The notes beneath the pieces are model-generated. The model did no database searches and had not been told where the DNA came from. It was given only the letters and a program-made list of their open reading frames with translations. A stretch of DNA of 64,000 nt from an uncultured Acidobacteriia bacterium (GTDB lineage: Bacteria; Acidobacteriota; Terriglobia; Bryobacterales; Bryobacteraceae). Shown piece by piece: positions 9,057 to 17,297 of the stretch. Both the position numbers and the translations under genes were made by a program. The stretch spans positions 363,621-427,620 of the forward strand of contig CAINNJ010000064.1 of assembly GCA_903851195.1 (NCBI GenBank). The letters are read 5' to 3'. Each line of letters starts with the position of its first letter. The stretch's first letter is position 1.

Positions 9057-10793
9057 TCAGTTTCCCTCGTCGGCAAGAAGGAAGTAATGATGCTCTTCGC
9101 TGCCAAGCAGCGTGGCCGGGCTCAGCACCTGCCAGTCGTGCTGATACACGATGCTCCCGGATAAACCTTGTTTCATGCTGGCCTCCACTGTTTCATCACC
9201 CGACGTTTGGGATACGGAAGGAGGGTCCTCGAATTCGGGCGGCCATGTAAAGGTCAGGCCGCCATCCACCGCAACCATCGCGTACAGCGTGAGGCCTTCG
9301 AAGGACAGACACCCCTGTGCGTATGCGCCCTTTTCATCGGAACCCGCCGAGATGTCCGACAGGAAGGTGGCTCGCCCCCCTAATTTGCCCTCCGCGCCGG
9401 CGTGAACAAACAGAACTTTGAAGTCGCCGCTGGCGTGCCCTTCAAGCGTCATTTCCAACTCTCCGCCCAGATGACCGTCCGCCTCGCCAGCCTGGAAACC
9501 GGCCTTCCGGTAAGCGAATTTCCCGTCTATCGTGCCCTTCGCCTCAAAGAAGATTTCCACATCGGCCTCTTTCCTCACGGCCTCGCGAAGCCGTTCTATC
9601 GCCTGGCCGATTGCCGGAAATTTCTTCACCAGAAACTCGACAATGTCGAGTCTTAGTGTCACCCGCACGAGGGGCGCAAAAGCCAGACTCCAGTCCGAGA
9701 CAAACCCGCATTTCGGACTCGTCCCGATTTCCTTCCGGCCCCAGGAACCCTTGAACCGCAGTTGAGGCAAGTCGAACGAAATCTCGACTCCGCCGAGTTC
9801 GGCACCCAGCCTGGTGAGGAACTTCGTTATCTTAAAAACAAGGGCGACTATGTTCAGAGCCCGGTTCAGATCCGATTTGATCTCCCCGCCAAATTCCCTC
9901 TTCCTGCCGGTCACGGTAACCGCAACTTTACCGTTGAAATCCAGTTCCAGCGATTCCTCGCTCGTCGCGGCCGAGAGCGAAATGTCCACGTCCCACTGAA
10001 TTTGCGGGTAAACCAGAACCGTCGCCGTAAGCGGTTGTGTCTGTTGGCAGGACTGAGTGCGGATCGTAAAAGTGTGCGGGCTCCAGGCGCCGCAGGAAGA
10101 AAACAGGTCGGCAAAGGACGCAAGCTGAGCCGACGGGTCGTGAGCAGCCCTGAAAACAAGCCGGGAGTCGGTTCTTGTTTCCACGGAGTCACACGGGTAA
10201 ACGTCGAACACCTTGCCCTTGTGAATGGTGGTGCAGGGACCGGACAGAATCCTGGTGGTGCAGGTGATCGTTTCCCCGCCGTCGTCGATCACCTCAAATT
10301 CCGTCACTGGCGGCGACCCGTCACTTTTTCCCGGCGGCAGTTCCAGGGTAAATTTCCGTTCACCTTCGTGGCTGCACGCCACGACCAGCGTCTCGGCCCT
10401 GCAAGGCTCCGCCTGTTGTTGAGGAGTTTTGATCTGGACAGGAATCTTCCCGGCCGGACCGGACCCGGCTTTCATCCTGACACCGCCTTTGCCTGGCAAA
10501 ATGATAGCGGGGATCGTAACACCACCTGCCTTTGCGGCGCAGGGGACGCAGGCCACCTTTACACCTTTGCCTACGACTGCTTTCGAGTTCCGGACCCGCG
10601 CCGCCACAGCCTTCCATTCCTCGCGGTAAGCACGGTCCGCAGGACCATTTGTCAGCTTGCGGGGATTCCCGCGGCTGTCGACCAGGTTCGCCGGAAGCGT
10701 GCCGCCATTTTGCTTTTTCACCTGATCGTAAAACGCCTGGTCAACCCTCTTGACAAAGCCGGAGGTGCCGTGCTCCATGCCACCCGAGGGCAT
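9057..10793 (-). CDS. Large uncharacterised protein, candidate PAAR-delivered T6SS effector
   Basis: 578 aa. The N-terminal ~80 residues contain FVKRVDQAFYDQVKK and a VDSRGNPRKL segment, followed by a Cys-bearing linker (VACVPCAAKAGG). The middle (about 130-300) is beta-rich with several cysteines. The C-terminal half includes a helical stretch ALNIVALVFKITKFLTRLGAELGG, an amphipathic IVEFLVKKFPAIGQAIERLREAVRKEAD segment and repeated Gly-rich beta strands (GGELEMTLEGHASGDFKV), which could suggest a membrane-acting or self-assembling fold. No catalytic motif was recognised. Placement after a DUF4123 adaptor and PAAR protein, with a probable immunity gene abutting its 3' end, is the argument for an effector. 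Start and upstream stop overlap (TGATG). Confidence 0.6.
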   Translation of the reverse strand: MPSGGMEHGTSGFVKRVDQAFYDQVKKQNGGTLPANLVDSRGNPRKLTNGPADRAYREEWKAVAARVRNSKAVVGKGVKVACVPCAAKAGGVTIPAIILPGKGGVRMKAGSGPAGKIPVQIKTPQQQAEPCRAETLVVACSHEGERKFTLELPPGKSDGSPPVTEFEVIDDGGETITCTTRILSGPCTTIHKGKVFDVYPCDSVETRTDSRLVFRAAHDPSAQLASFADLFSSCGAWSPHTFTIRTQSCQQTQPLTATVLVYPQIQWDVDISLSAATSEESLELDFNGKVAVTVTGRKREFGGEIKSDLNRALNIVALVFKITKFLTRLGAELGGVEISFDLPQLRFKGSWGRKEIGTSPKCGFVSDWSLAFAPLVRVTLRLDIVEFLVKKFPAIGQAIERLREAVRKEADVEIFFEAKGTIDGKFAYRKAGFQAGEADGHLGGELEMTLEGHASGDFKVLFVHAGAEGKLGGRATFLSDISAGSDEKGAYAQGCLSFEGLTLYAMVAVDGGLTFTWPPEFEDPPSVSQTSGDETVEASMKQGLSGSIVYQHDWQVLSPATLLGSEEHHYFLLADEGN

Positions 10794-11143
10794 CAGGCAT
10801 TGTCCCCAAAATACAACCCGTCTTCCAGCATGCGCAGAACCTGTTCCCCGGGCCGGCCCGGAAAAGTGACCGTGTCATGAATCCATTCAGGCCGGACCGG
10901 CGATCGCAGATCACTAAAGCTGACGAAAAGCTCGATTAAACGTTCCACATGCGGCTCCTCGGTTATCCCCCATTCCTCCCCAATGGCCGACACTCTGTTT
11001 GCGAAACTCCGGAGAAGGTCGTCGTCGAGACCGAACACCTCCTCCGCAAACATTTCGCGCAGATGCAACATCATTCGGTCTGCAAAACCGCTGGCCTGCT
11101 GCACTTCGAGGGCGGCCAGGTGTTCGGCCCGGATCCTCAGCAT
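10793..11143 (-). CDS. Small helical protein between PAAR and effector candidate
   Basis: 116 aa from the ATG at 11143, which lies one base after the PAAR stop codon (TAA-A-ATG). An upstream in-frame extension exists but would run back into the PAAR gene and looks untranslated. The protein is predominantly helical: MLRIRAEHLAALEVQQASGFADRMMLHLREMF, then EEPHVERLIELFVSFSD. Small proteins of this type with an N-terminal helix recur in PAAR cassettes and may act as effector-specific adaptors or chaperones; that role is inference. The stop overlaps the start of the 578-aa gene, so the cassette is translated as a unit. Confidence 0.65.
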   Translation of the reverse strand: MLRIRAEHLAALEVQQASGFADRMMLHLREMFAEEVFGLDDDLLRSFANRVSAIGEEWGITEEPHVERLIELFVSFSDLRSPVRPEWIHDTVTFPGRPGEQVLRMLEDGLYFGDNA

Positions 11144-11144
11144 T

Positions 11145-11678
11145 TTACGATCCGGTCCCCCCCGGCTCACTCCGCATCTGCTCGCATATCTTGCAGAAGG
11201 GCGTGCCGTATTTTTTCGCTTTGCTGAAAGAAGACGCCTGTGCGCCGAACGCGCCACCCGTGCTTAGCCAGTCCGTTTTAATCGGGCCTGCGGCAGCACT
11301 GTCGCATCCCATCTTCGCGAATGCCGCACCAGCCAGCTTCGCTGCGTTCATCGTCCCTGCCTGGGCGCCACCGCCGCCGCCCATTCCGGTGTCGCCGATG
11401 ATCACCGTCGGGCAACCGACAACGATAACGCCGCCGTGCGCCGTCTGGTCCCCGATCCTCGCCGCGGGCATGTTCCCGATGATTACAGTCGCGGAGCCTT
11501 TGGCAATCACATCCGGGGGACCCACGCACATTGCCATATCCCCTACACGGGCGGCCGGCAGAAAGCCGATCAGCACCGTCGGACAACCAGCCGGCAGGAT
11601 GGGACCCCCGACATGAGGAACCAGTCCCGTCACCATGGGACAGGTATGCATATCTGTAATGCGGGCAGCAGGCGGCAT
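11145..11678 (-). CDS. PAAR-domain spike-tip protein
   Basis: 177 aa. Residues 1-95 contain the repeated PAAR-fold pattern: MPPAARITDMHTCP, PILPAGCPTVLIGFLPAARVGDM, GSATVIIGNMPAARIGDQTAHGG and GCPTVIIGDTGMGGG. PAAR proteins cap the VgrG spike and carry effectors. The ~80-residue C-terminal extension (AGTMNAAKLAGAAFAKMGCDSAA to FCKICEQMRSEPGG) has two CxxC-like cysteines and no recognised toxin fold, so it may be the docking point for the downstream proteins. It starts one base after the DUF4123 gene ends (11680). Confidence 0.92.
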   Translation of the reverse strand: MPPAARITDMHTCPMVTGLVPHVGGPILPAGCPTVLIGFLPAARVGDMAMCVGPPDVIAKGSATVIIGNMPAARIGDQTAHGGVIVVGCPTVIIGDTGMGGGGGAQAGTMNAAKLAGAAFAKMGCDSAAAGPIKTDWLSTGGAFGAQASSFSKAKKYGTPFCKICEQMRSEPGGTGS

Positions 11679-11679
11679 C

Positions 11680-12234
11680 TCAGGAACTCTGACCCACTTT
11701 CATAATCCGAACTTTTCCTTCATCCATGTCTCTTACCGCGTAGGCCTGTATGGGACCGAAGAAACTCCTCAGTTCGTCGTCGTTCGACGATTCCAGAAAC
11801 ACCGGCAGCACCCGGGGGTCGTAAAAGCGAAAATACCAGTGCTCCCCCTCCGGACTCTGGACGATCAGAAATCTCCGGAAGTGCGCCCGCACTGCGGCCA
11901 GGTCCGCCGTGGATATCACAATAATGCCCCAGGGTTCGGAGCCGAGCGACTCCTCAACCCAGGTCAGCAGTCGCTTGTCCGCTTTAAACAGATAGGGCGC
12001 GATCGCCCAGTAGTCCTCCTGGGCGGTTCCATTATAGAGGGAGGTTGCGAGTTCCGGACCGAGATTATGGGCTTTCCTCGGAACTGCCGGGGCATCGCAG
12101 GCATCCAGAATCAGGTAGACGTAGCCGTTGTCGGCCAGTTTTCCCAACTCGTCCATCGTCGCTTGCCGATTCTGGATCCGCATCTGTATCAAATTACAAC
12201 ATTTTCGGTCAATCTGTGCATCAATCCTGCCCAT
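11680..12234 (-). CDS. DUF4123-type T6SS effector adaptor (Tap/TEC)
   Basis: 184 aa. The core YVYLILDACDAPAV near residue 40, LLTWVEESLGSEPWGIIVIS at about 89-108, and AAVRAHFRRFLIVQSPEGEHWYFRFYDPRVLPVFLES are hallmarks of DUF4123 proteins, which act in the cytoplasm as adaptors loading a specific effector or PAAR onto VgrG. It is the first gene of the minus-strand cassette. ATG at 12234 lacks a clear Shine-Dalgarno sequence, and internal ATG codons (residues 18 and 27) are alternatives. The neighbouring VgrG expected for this adaptor is not in the window. Confidence 0.88.
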   Translation of the reverse strand: MGRIDAQIDRKCCNLIQMRIQNRQATMDELGKLADNGYVYLILDACDAPAVPRKAHNLGPELATSLYNGTAQEDYWAIAPYLFKADKRLLTWVEESLGSEPWGIIVISTADLAAVRAHFRRFLIVQSPEGEHWYFRFYDPRVLPVFLESSNDDELRSFFGPIQAYAVRDMDEGKVRIMKVGQSS

Positions 12235-12384
12235 CTCACCGACTTAATTTTGAAACTGACGCGAAGGAGATGACTGAAGTGCGCGGAAACCGAACTCTTC
12301 GGCCTGGTCCCCGAGATACATGCGGCATTCCGCCCAAAAGCCAAGGATAGAAAACAAAGGTTCCCTGCCCGGGAGAAATTGTTG

Positions 12385-12390
12385 TAAAAT
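12385..12390 (+). promoter_or_regulatory. TAAAAT -10-like element close to the start at 12400
   Basis: TTGTAAAAT ends nine bases before the ATG at 12400, so transcription would begin at or just before the start codon. No good -35 hexamer is visible. The same TGTAAAAT/GGTAAAAT arrangement precedes the starts at 26676 and 27611. Confidence 0.35.
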
Positions 12391-12399
12391 CGCCGGAAG

Positions 12400-12903
12400 A
12401 TGAATCTGTCAACTCCGCCGAAGTTCTCAGCTATCGCGGATCAATCGGTAAGATCGGCTTTTGTTTCGGGCTGTCCCGAAGTTGTTCGGTGGCTGCCACC
12501 CGCGACGAGGCTGTTCAAGTGGACGACATCCCTCATTACTCCACGCGGAATCACTCCGTGGTGGCAGTTTGTGGAGTCTGTGCGGCTGTCCACCGGAGCG
12601 ACCGTGCCGGGGATTCAGGAACTCCGGACGCGCGCTGCCCGGCTCGGCGGCCGTGACCGCGATTTTGCGCGCGCGAGGCTTGCCGTCAGCGAGGAATGGA
12701 ACCGGATGACGGACCTGATCGGCGTTTCCCTTACCAATGGTGCGTGGGGTTATATCGGAAAAGCCGCGGGCCAGCGAAAAAACCTGGATGATTCGAAAGT
12801 GTTGCTCATTGGCGGTGAATACCAGGCATGGATCCCTGGACTGACCGCCAAAGACGTGATCCGGATAACGCTCCGGGAATTCAGCCCCGGCGGGAATCGC
12901 TGA
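12400..12903 (+). CDS. Uncharacterised 167-aa protein in T6SS locus
   Basis: Family not recognised. The protein begins without a signal peptide. It contains the aromatic-rich segment RLFKWTTSLITPRGITPWWQFVE (about residues 37-59), an Arg-rich helix (RTRAARLGGRDRDFARARLAVSEEWNRM) and a C-terminal beta region ending in DVIRITLREF. It lies between the divergent effector cassette and tssK. Its arrangement, alone and divergent from the DUF4123 gene with a 165-base shared upstream region, would suit an orphan cargo or regulatory protein. A resemblance of the first part to small ADP-ribosyltransferase-like toxins was considered but no catalytic triad could be defended. Confidence 0.6.
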   Translation: MNLSTPPKFSAIADQSVRSAFVSGCPEVVRWLPPATRLFKWTTSLITPRGITPWWQFVESVRLSTGATVPGIQELRTRAARLGGRDRDFARARLAVSEEWNRMTDLIGVSLTNGAWGYIGKAAGQRKNLDDSKVLLIGGEYQAWIPGLTAKDVIRITLREFSPGGNR

Positions 12904-12980
12904 AAACGCCGCTTGCGCGGGCCCGACCTTCTTATTCCTTTCGGACAACTTCCGGCGGCACATTGCTAAGGTAGATTCAC

Positions 12981-14336
12981 ATGAGCCAACTTCAGTCCGT
13001 CCTGTGGAGCAAGGGGGCATTCCTCCAGCCGCAGCACCTGCAAAGCCAGGACCTCTATCTCGACAGCCAGTTGAAGTTCCTCATGGACTCCATGATTGGA
13101 TATCCTTACGGATTCAACACGCTTACGATAGATGCGGCGCGGCTTGCCGGCGGCTATTTTGGCGTGAAGGAGGCCTCGGGCTTTTTCCCCGACGGACTTC
13201 CATTCGATTTTCCCGGTTCGGATCCCGAACCGGAACAACGCTCTCTTGAAGGAGCTTTTGGGGAGGGGCAACCGGCTCTGACCGTTCTCCTTGCCGTACC
13301 CGAATACCATCCTGGTCAGAAGAATGTCTCGTTTGAGCCCGGAACGAACAACTCGACCCGCTTTACCGCGGGGTTGCTGAACCTGCGGGACGAGACATCC
13401 GGCCTGAATGAAAAGCCCGTCCAGATCGCGCACAAGAATCTGCGTTTCCTTTTTCCAAAAGACGATCCCTCCGGCTACTCCGTCCTGCCGGTGGCGCGAG
13501 TCGCCAGAAAGGGCGACCGATATGAACTGGACCGTGCGTTCGTTCCTCCGGTCCTGCGGGTGTCCGCGAGCAATTACCTGGTATCCATCCTGCGGGCTCT
13601 CGCCGGCGTTCTCAGTGTAAAAAGCCAGGAACAGGCGCAGAACCGAAGAGGGAGTGGCCAGGGGATTGTCGATGTGACCACCGGGGCGGAAGCGTCCTCC
13701 TTCTGGCTGCATTACACGGTGAACCAGCATTATCCCGCAATCCGCAACCTCCTGAACCATCCTCACCTCCATCCGCAGGAGCAGTTCGCCGAAATGCTGG
13801 CGCTTGCAGGCGCGCTGACCGCCTTCACTTTAAAAGTGGATCCGAACAATCTGCCTTTCTACGACCATGACGATTTGGGAAAATGTTTCACGGAGCTGGA
13901 CGGGCTGCTGCGCGACCTGCTCGAGACAGCCATCCCCAGGTTCTTCGTGTCCCTGCCGTTAAGACTCACGGAGCAGGCCTGCCTGTACTCGGTTTTCGTT
14001 CCGGAAGACCGCTTCTTCGCGGAATGCCGGGCGGTTTACCTCGCTGTAAAGTCCGAACTCCACCCGGAACAGCAGGTAAATGCGGATTCTTTGAAAGTTG
14101 CGTCCTCGGACCAGATGCAGCGGATTCTGAATACGGCCATTACAGGCGTCACGCTCACGCGCGTACAGCAGATACCGAACGTAATCAGGATGCGGCACGG
14201 ATACCAGTATTTCCAGCTCGAAACGAACGGGGATTACTGGCGGGGCGTTGTGAACAGCCGAAATTTATCGGTTTATGCGTCGGTTGTGGCACAACCCATC
14301 ATGGAACTGATTATTTTGTTAAACTCACGCATCTGA
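12981..14336 (+). CDS. tssK: TssK, T6SS baseplate-to-membrane connector (copy 1)
   Basis: 451 aa, the normal TssK length. The N-terminus SVLWSKGAFLQPQHLQSQDLYLDSQLKFL and then YPYGFNTLTID, GFFPDGLPFDFP match the TssK shoulder domain. The C-terminus ends in the NRNLSVYASVVAQPIMELIILLN-type head domain. TssK trimers link the TssF/TssG/TssE wedges to the cytoplasmic face of TssL and TssM. AAGG lies about ten bases before ATG. A second, clearly different TssK is encoded 1.5 kb downstream, next to tssL. Confidence 0.94.
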   Translation: MSQLQSVLWSKGAFLQPQHLQSQDLYLDSQLKFLMDSMIGYPYGFNTLTIDAARLAGGYFGVKEASGFFPDGLPFDFPGSDPEPEQRSLEGAFGEGQPALTVLLAVPEYHPGQKNVSFEPGTNNSTRFTAGLLNLRDETSGLNEKPVQIAHKNLRFLFPKDDPSGYSVLPVARVARKGDRYELDRAFVPPVLRVSASNYLVSILRALAGVLSVKSQEQAQNRRGSGQGIVDVTTGAEASSFWLHYTVNQHYPAIRNLLNHPHLHPQEQFAEMLALAGALTAFTLKVDPNNLPFYDHDDLGKCFTELDGLLRDLLETAIPRFFVSLPLRLTEQACLYSVFVPEDRFFAECRAVYLAVKSELHPEQQVNADSLKVASSDQMQRILNTAITGVTLTRVQQIPNVIRMRHGYQYFQLETNGDYWRGVVNSRNLSVYASVVAQPIMELIILLNSRI

Positions 14337-14392
14337 GATTGGAAGCTTTCCGGGCCGCAGATCTGGAGTCACCTTGGCCGGGCGAACCCATC

Positions 14393-15778
14393 TTAACCCA
14401 TGAATTCAGTAACGCCAATGATGGCCAGCACCAAAAGCACGAGGATCGCGGCAAAGATCACTACCGTCTTCATATCGAACGAGGACGGCAGGCGCCTGCC
14501 TGCTTCTGTCTTTGTCGCGCTTGCGGGAGTGTAATCAGCCGGATCGGGGCGCTGAGAAGGGTATACGGGCTCCATTCCACCGGCAGGTCGCTGGACGTGG
14601 TCCACCACCGGGAGATCCTTCGAAACGGGAAGAATCGGAGACCCGACCGGAAACGGCCGAGCCGGGGGCACCCAAGCCGAATCCCCGAGGGAAGGGATAG
14701 CTGGCGTGGGCGCGCTGGCCAGTGAATGGCCGAATTCTTCGGCGCGGGTATGAGCAATTGCTTCCTCCGGGGGCGGCGTTCCTGAGGACGAATCCGGTTT
14801 TGAAAATACCCAGGTTCCCAGCCCTGGTGAGGCTGGTGCGACGACTGAGGGAGGTGCCGGCACTGCGTTTCTCGGCTGTTCCGGCGGAATAAACGTGCCC
14901 CCGGGCCCTCCGGAACTGCCGAACATCTTCATCATGAATTCCGTCTCACCACCCGAGCCAGACGGGGGAATACGCGACGGCGGCGGTCCGGCCGGGGGGC
15001 CAGGCGTCAGCTCGAAAGGGGGTCCTGTTGGTACGGAATCATTGACAAACGGAGAAGAAACGTTCGATGACGGCGACACGCGGGCGTCACGTCCGCCCTC
15101 CTGCAGCATTTGCGCGAATTCGGTTGTGCCGTCCGATCGACGTGCCGCCGAACTTGTTGCGGACACGGGAGAAATCGGAGCCGCGGAGATCGAAATACCG
15201 GGGACCGGGGCGACCGGGCCATCGGGCTGGTCGTAGAGTTGCCGCATAAACACGGTGGCCTCGCCGGACCGCGGAACCGGATCGGTGACCGGATTCGGAG
15301 TCGGCGTTTTAGCGGATGAATTAACCGTCCCCACTGAAGGCTGAGTGCTGGAGGCTGTCAATCCCGCTGCTTCGGGCGGCACGGTCTCTGGCCCCGGCAG
15401 CATCGGAGAGAGCGGGGCTGGGTGAATCTCCATTTGCCTCAGATTACCGGCGGTATTCGCGCTGACTGCAGGGACTGATCTGGCGCGAGCGGAGGTGGCC
15501 TCGCGCTCAATCCAGGTTCTCAGAGATAATCCGTCCGGGATAGGTTCCGTAACAAAGTAGTGTCCACCCTCGCCCTGCCCGAACCTCACAATCCTGCTGC
15601 GGGCGGTGTCCGGCAGAGACAAAACGAGCTGCCAGAGCCGTTGCGCCTCCGCCGAGCCGTTTGACGGGAACAAATGAATCTGAACGGGCTTCTTCGAACT
15701 GCGCTCCTGCCCGTTCGAAACCATGACCCCGTCCTTCTGACTGAACTCTGAAAAATCGTATTCCTGATAAAGTTTCAT
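14393..15778 (-). CDS. Tail-anchored proline-rich protein with kinase-lobe-like N-terminus
   Basis: About 461 aa from the ATG at 15778; a longer in-frame start at 15913 would overlap the divergent tssK2 and is rejected. Residues ~1-100 resemble part of a protein-kinase N-lobe and hinge (KKPVQIHLFP, then RIVRFGQGEGGHYFVTEPI, then GLSLRTWIE), but the usual catalytic Lys and the whole C-lobe are missing. The middle is a Pro/Ser/Thr-rich linker containing three spaced copies of a G-x-T-x-F-x-x-x-hydrophobic motif (GEATVFMRQL, GTTEFAQML, GETEFMMKMF). The last ~25 residues are a membrane segment (TVVIFAAILVLLVLAIIGV). It could be a tail-anchored scaffold of the T6SS, perhaps read by the FHA protein; this is inference. 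Confidence 0.7.
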   Translation of the reverse strand: MKLYQEYDFSEFSQKDGVMVSNGQERSSKKPVQIHLFPSNGSAEAQRLWQLVLSLPDTARSRIVRFGQGEGGHYFVTEPIPDGLSLRTWIEREATSARARSVPAVSANTAGNLRQMEIHPAPLSPMLPGPETVPPEAAGLTASSTQPSVGTVNSSAKTPTPNPVTDPVPRSGEATVFMRQLYDQPDGPVAPVPGISISAAPISPVSATSSAARRSDGTTEFAQMLQEGGRDARVSPSSNVSSPFVNDSVPTGPPFELTPGPPAGPPPSRIPPSGSGGETEFMMKMFGSSGGPGGTFIPPEQPRNAVPAPPSVVAPASPGLGTWVFSKPDSSSGTPPPEEAIAHTRAEEFGHSLASAPTPAIPSLGDSAWVPPARPFPVGSPILPVSKDLPVVDHVQRPAGGMEPVYPSQRPDPADYTPASATKTEAGRRLPSSFDMKTVVIFAAILVLLVLAIIGVTEFMG

Positions 15779-15893
15779 GGCGACCCGGCTTCCGGCGGTA
15801 TATATAAACGATACTATCCTGAACGAAAGGTTGTAAGGAAAAGCTCTCCTGGGTATAGTAGGAGTTCCTAAATCGGGAGAAAACCCAACTATA

Positions 15894-17297
15894 ATGCGCC
15901 CGAGGTTACACAAGCTCGTCTGGAAAGAGGGAATGCACCTCGCGCCTCAGCATTTTCAGTCGCAGGCGCGTTTCTTTGAAAACTCCGTGGCATTTCTCTC
16001 CGAATGCTTTTGGCCGTACAGTTTTGGTTTCACGAACATCGAGATCGACCAGGCGGAACTGCGCAGTGGTTCCTTCCGCCTGCATCATCTTAGCGGTTTC
16101 ATGCCGGACGGAATGGCCTTCGATCTCACGCGGAATGAGGACCTCCCGCCCGTTCTGGCTTTCGCGGATCTTTTCCCCGATTCCGGGCAGCCACTACTCC
16201 TCTACCTTTGCGTCGATTCCTATCGCCAAAATAAGCCCTGCCTGGCGCACGGCAATCCGGGCGATTCCGGGCGACGCTTTCGGTTTCAGCCTTCTTCCCT
16301 GGAAGTGCCGGACGCCAACACCGGTCAGGACGTCAGATCTGTCAAGGTGATGAGACCGGATCTGCGCGTGGCAGCACCGAGGGAAAGAACCGAAACCGAC
16401 GTTTCCATGCCTTTGGCCCGCATCCGGCGGGAGGGGGCAAACGCCTACGTCCTCGACCCGTCTTTCGCGCCTCCCTGTCTGCGGGTTTCGGCCAGTCCCC
16501 GACTGCAGAATCTGCTTGAGCGCCTGCTCGGGATCCTGACCGAGAAAAGCCGCAATCTGACCGCGCTCCGCCGGGATGCGGCTGCATCACAGTTGAGGGG
16601 CAATGAGCGGGAGCTGGTCGAGTTCTGGCTGCTCCATACGGTGAATGCATCTCTCCCGGTCCTGCGGATGTGGAAAGCGGGAAGAAGCCCTCATCCCGCG
16701 CAGCTCTATCGGGACATGAGCCGTCTCGCGGGAGCCCTCTGCACGTTCGCGTCGGATTCTACGCCCATGTGTTTGCCGGAGTATGATCATGAGGCACTGG
16801 GAGAGTGTTTCGGCGCGGTTGACGAACATATTCGGCGTCACCTGGAACTGACGCTGCCGACCGACTGCTTTTCTATTCCACTCCAGGCATTCGACCCCGG
16901 CGGCGGTCAGACCCCCGGTAGCGGGGGGGAGATGTTCCTGAAGGGCGCGGTGCCCGACGAGCTCTGTATGGCCCGCGCGCGATGGGTAATGTCTGTTTGC
17001 GGCAGCGCGTCGGAAGCAACGATCATCAACCGGATTCCGGACGTGGTGAAGATTTCTTCATGGGAACTGATCCCGCGAATTGTCGCGCGCAATCTGCCGG
17101 GCGTGCCTTTCAGCTATCTGCCCGTGCCGCCTCCTTCCCTGCCCCCCGCGCGCGCCGGTGAAGTGTACTTCGGTATCGACACCGGCCACAAGTTCTTCGA
17201 AGCCGTCCGGAACTTCCGGAGCGTGGGATTTTCAATCCCGTCGCTAATACCGAATGCCGAGTTGAAACTTTACGTGATCCTGGACAAACCTGAATGA
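15894..17297 (+). CDS. tssK: TssK, T6SS baseplate-to-membrane connector (copy 2)
   Basis: 467 aa. The N-terminus HKLVWKEGMHLAPQHFQSQARFFENSVAFL is closer to the classic TssK opening than copy 1, and WPYSFGFTNIEID plus LSGFMPDGMAFD follow as expected. Its C-terminal head ends in a VGFSIPSLIPNAELKLYVILDKPE stretch. Its stop overlaps the tssL start (TGACCC within ATGACC), so it is coupled to the membrane-complex genes. Copy 1 and copy 2 share the family blocks but differ throughout, so this is an old duplication or acquisition and not a recent repeat. A TATAAT string overlaps the start codon, which may be chance. Confidence 0.94.
   Translation: MRPRLHKLVWKEGMHLAPQHFQSQARFFENSVAFLSECFWPYSFGFTNIEIDQAELRSGSFRLHHLSGFMPDGMAFDLTRNEDLPPVLAFADLFPDSGQPLLLYLCVDSYRQNKPCLAHGNPGDSGRRFRFQPSSLEVPDANTGQDVRSVKVMRPDLRVAAPRERTETDVSMPLARIRREGANAYVLDPSFAPPCLRVSASPRLQNLLERLLGILTEKSRNLTALRRDAAASQLRGNERELVEFWLLHTVNASLPVLRMWKAGRSPHPAQLYRDMSRLAGALCTFASDSTPMCLPEYDHEALGECFGAVDEHIRRHLELTLPTDCFSIPLQAFDPGGGQTPGSGGEMFLKGAVPDELCMARARWVMSVCGSASEATIINRIPDVVKISSWELIPRIVARNLPGVPFSYLPVPPPSLPPARAGEVYFGIDTGHKFFEAVRNFRSVGFSIPSLIPNAELKLYVILDKPE

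Noticed and set aside
15888..15896. TATAAT at the tssK2 start as its promoter
   Set aside because: It overlaps the start codon itself, and the family N-terminus requires translation from that codon; probably coincidence.
15779..15913. Upstream start for the tail-anchored protein
   Set aside because: It would overlap the divergent tssK2 gene and adds residues through the probable promoter.
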